Source: Xanthomonas chitinilytica
GTDB taxonomy: Bacteria; Pseudomonadota; Gammaproteobacteria; Xanthomonadales; Xanthomonadaceae
Assembly: GCF_026107455.2 (NCBI RefSeq)
Contig: NZ_JAPCHY010000002.1
Location: 310,001 to 374,000 of the forward strand
Length of the DNA: 64,000 bases
Reading direction: 5' to 3'
Positions within the stretch are counted from its first letter, which is position 1; every line of letters begins with the position of its first letter. The notes under the pieces are model-generated. The model had not been told where the DNA came from. It saw only the letters and a program-made list of their open reading frames with translations, and did no database searches. The position numbers were made by a program, and so were the translations under genes. Of this stretch, positions 62,868 to 64,000 are shown one piece after another.

Positions 62868-64000
62868 ATGATCCGTTACCGCCCGAATTCTCCCCTCCGC
62901 ACGCTGCTGAGCGGCGGCCTGCTGCTCGCGCTTTCCGGCGCCGCTGTCGCCGGAGGCGCCGCGCCGGCGCATCCGGTCGCATCGGTGATCCCGCTGCCTG
63001 CCCATGTCGAGTCCACTGCCGCCGGCTTCGTCGTCGACCGCGACACCGCCGTGTACGGCAACGGCGATGCCGCGCGCACCGTGGCCGGCCAGTTCTCGGC
63101 ACTGCTGGCCCGCACCACTGCGCTCGAGCTGGCGGTCGCCAGCGGCGATGCCCCGCCCGCGGCCGGCGCCATCCGTTTCGAGCTCGACCCGGCACGCCAC
63201 GGCGATCCGGCCGAGGGCTACCGCTTGAGCGTCGGCGCCGACGGCATCGTCGTCAGCGCCGGCCACGCCCCCGGGCTGTTCTATGGCGCCGTCACCCTGC
63301 TGCAGCTGATGACGCCGGGCGACACCGCGCCGATCGCGGTCCCGGCGGTGCGCATCGACGATGCGCCGCGCTTCGCCTGGCGCGGGCTGATGCTGGATTC
63401 GGCGCGGCACTTCTGGAGCGTGGAGCAGGTCAAGTCGTTGCTCGACGCGATGGCCGTGCACAAGCTCAACACCTTCCACTGGCACCTGACCGACGACCAG
63501 GGCTGGCGCATCGAGATCAAGCGCTACCCGAAGCTCACCGAAATCGGCGGCTGCCGCGTGCCGCAGGGCGATGCCGGCCGCAAGGCCGATGGCTCGTCCA
63601 ACCTGTATTGCGGCCACTACACGCAGCAACAGATCCGCGACGTGGTGGCCTATGCCGCCGCCCGCCACATCACCGTCGTCCCCGAGATCGACGTGCCCGG
63701 CCACGCGCAGGCGGCGGTGGCGGCATACCCGGAGCACGGCGTGGTCGACGGCCCGACCGAGCCCTCGCACAACTGGGGCGTGAACCCTTACCTGTTCAAC
63801 CCGCGCGAGGAGACGCTGCAGTTCCTCGAAGGCATCCTGGCCGAGGTGCTCGAACTGTTCCCCGGCCCGTACGTGCACATCGGCGGCGACGAGGCGGTGA
63901 AGTACCAGTGGCAGGCCTCGCCGCAGGTGCAGGCGCACATCCGCGAGCTGGGCCTGAAGGACGAGGAAGCGCTGCAGTCGTACATGCTCAAGCGGCTGGA
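62868..64000 (+). CDS. GH20 beta-N-acetylhexosaminidase, second copy (cut by window end)
   Basis: The first 377 residues are present. MIRYRPNSPLRTLLSGGLLLALSGAAVAGG is a signal peptide without a lipobox, so this copy is secreted rather than lipidated. The GH20b domain and catalytic barrel start are seen: RIDDAPRFAWRGLMLDSARHFW, NTFHWHLTDDQGWRIEIKRYPKL, VPEIDVPGHAQAAVAAYPEHG and HIGGDEAVKYQW with Asp341-Glu342. A roughly 70-bp stretch around the HWHLTDD motif is nearly identical in DNA to the first copy. No in-frame stop before 64000. Confidence 0.93.
   Translation, partial: MIRYRPNSPLRTLLSGGLLLALSGAAVAGGAAPAHPVASVIPLPAHVESTAAGFVVDRDTAVYGNGDAARTVAGQFSALLARTTALELAVASGDAPPAAGAIRFELDPARHGDPAEGYRLSVGADGIVVSAGHAPGLFYGAVTLLQLMTPGDTAPIAVPAVRIDDAPRFAWRGLMLDSARHFWSVEQVKSLLDAMAVHKLNTFHWHLTDDQGWRIEIKRYPKLTEIGGCRVPQGDAGRKADGSSNLYCGHYTQQQIRDVVAYAAARHITVVPEIDVPGHAQAAVAAYPEHGVVDGPTEPSHNWGVNPYLFNPREETLQFLEGILAEVLELFPGPYVHIGGDEAVKYQWQASPQVQAHIRELGLKDEEALQSYMLKRL

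Noticed and set aside
58670..62869. 1399-residue minus-strand open frame
   Set aside because: Antisense to the second kinase and receptor with the same shadow composition as the previous one.

Overview
The window looks like chromosomal DNA from a member of the Xanthomonadaceae (Pseudoxanthomonas, Luteimonas, Stenotrophomonas or Xanthomonas relatives). The evidence is the very high G+C with strong GC3, the copLAB copper operon, several TonB-dependent receptors (two of the Xanthomonas/Caulobacter oligosaccharide type), and an N-acetylglucosamine (nag) regulon laid out as in Xanthomonas. No rRNA, tRNA, insertion sequence, prophage or CRISPR array was recognised. Long antisense open frames are everywhere because of GC3 bias and are treated as shadows.

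Layout. (1) 0.2-4.3 kb: a LysR regulator, an NAD-type formate dehydrogenase, a DyP-type peroxidase with a C-terminal encapsulin-targeting tail, and a family 1 encapsulin shell protein. This is the most unusual cluster. (2) 4.5-10.9 kb: bioD, free methionine-R-sulfoxide reductase, a TfoX-like protein, the cobT-cobC-cobS lower-ligand operon and, divergent from it, a cobalamin riboswitch controlling btuB. (3) 11.3-16.5 kb: a Fur-box-preceded iron operon (TonB receptor, esterase, a small coupled ORF, YncE-like beta-propeller). (4) 16.6-26.7 kb: gph, a LysR/NAD(P)-binding protein pair, dinB, a TIMP/NTR-like CxC protein, fabA-fabB, an SH3 protein, oligopeptidase A and a PLP enzyme. (5) 26.8-30.3 kb: copL-copA-copB. 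(6) 30.5-45.5 kb: mostly housekeeping genes (gloA, gshA, a VIT-like transporter, engB, cytochrome c4, two DsbA lipoproteins, an EEP-family protein, a TonB receptor, slt, cca). (7) 45.5-64 kb: the nag/chitin-oligosaccharide regulon. The minus-strand operon nagP-nagQ-nagB-nagA-nagX lies divergent from two tandem modules, each made of a glucokinase-type kinase, a TonB receptor and a GH20 hexosaminidase; the second module runs off the window.

How the genes work together. In region 7, outer-membrane receptors import GlcNAc oligomers, secreted or lipoprotein GH20 enzymes cut them, NagP imports GlcNAc, the kinases phosphorylate it, and NagA and NagB-II feed fructose-6-P to glycolysis. The LacI-type NagQ probably acts at TGACATCGTTGTCA-like operators before nagP and both kinase genes. 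In region 1 the peroxidase is very probably packaged in the encapsulin shell, with formate dehydrogenase as a co-regulated partner of unknown role.

Four long extragenic palindromes sharing the core GTAGGAGCGACGTCAGTCGC occur between genes (4.5, 23.4, 30.4 and 44.2 kb). The two kinase genes share an 843-bp tract that differs at only six positions, although their flanks are unrelated, which points to gene conversion.
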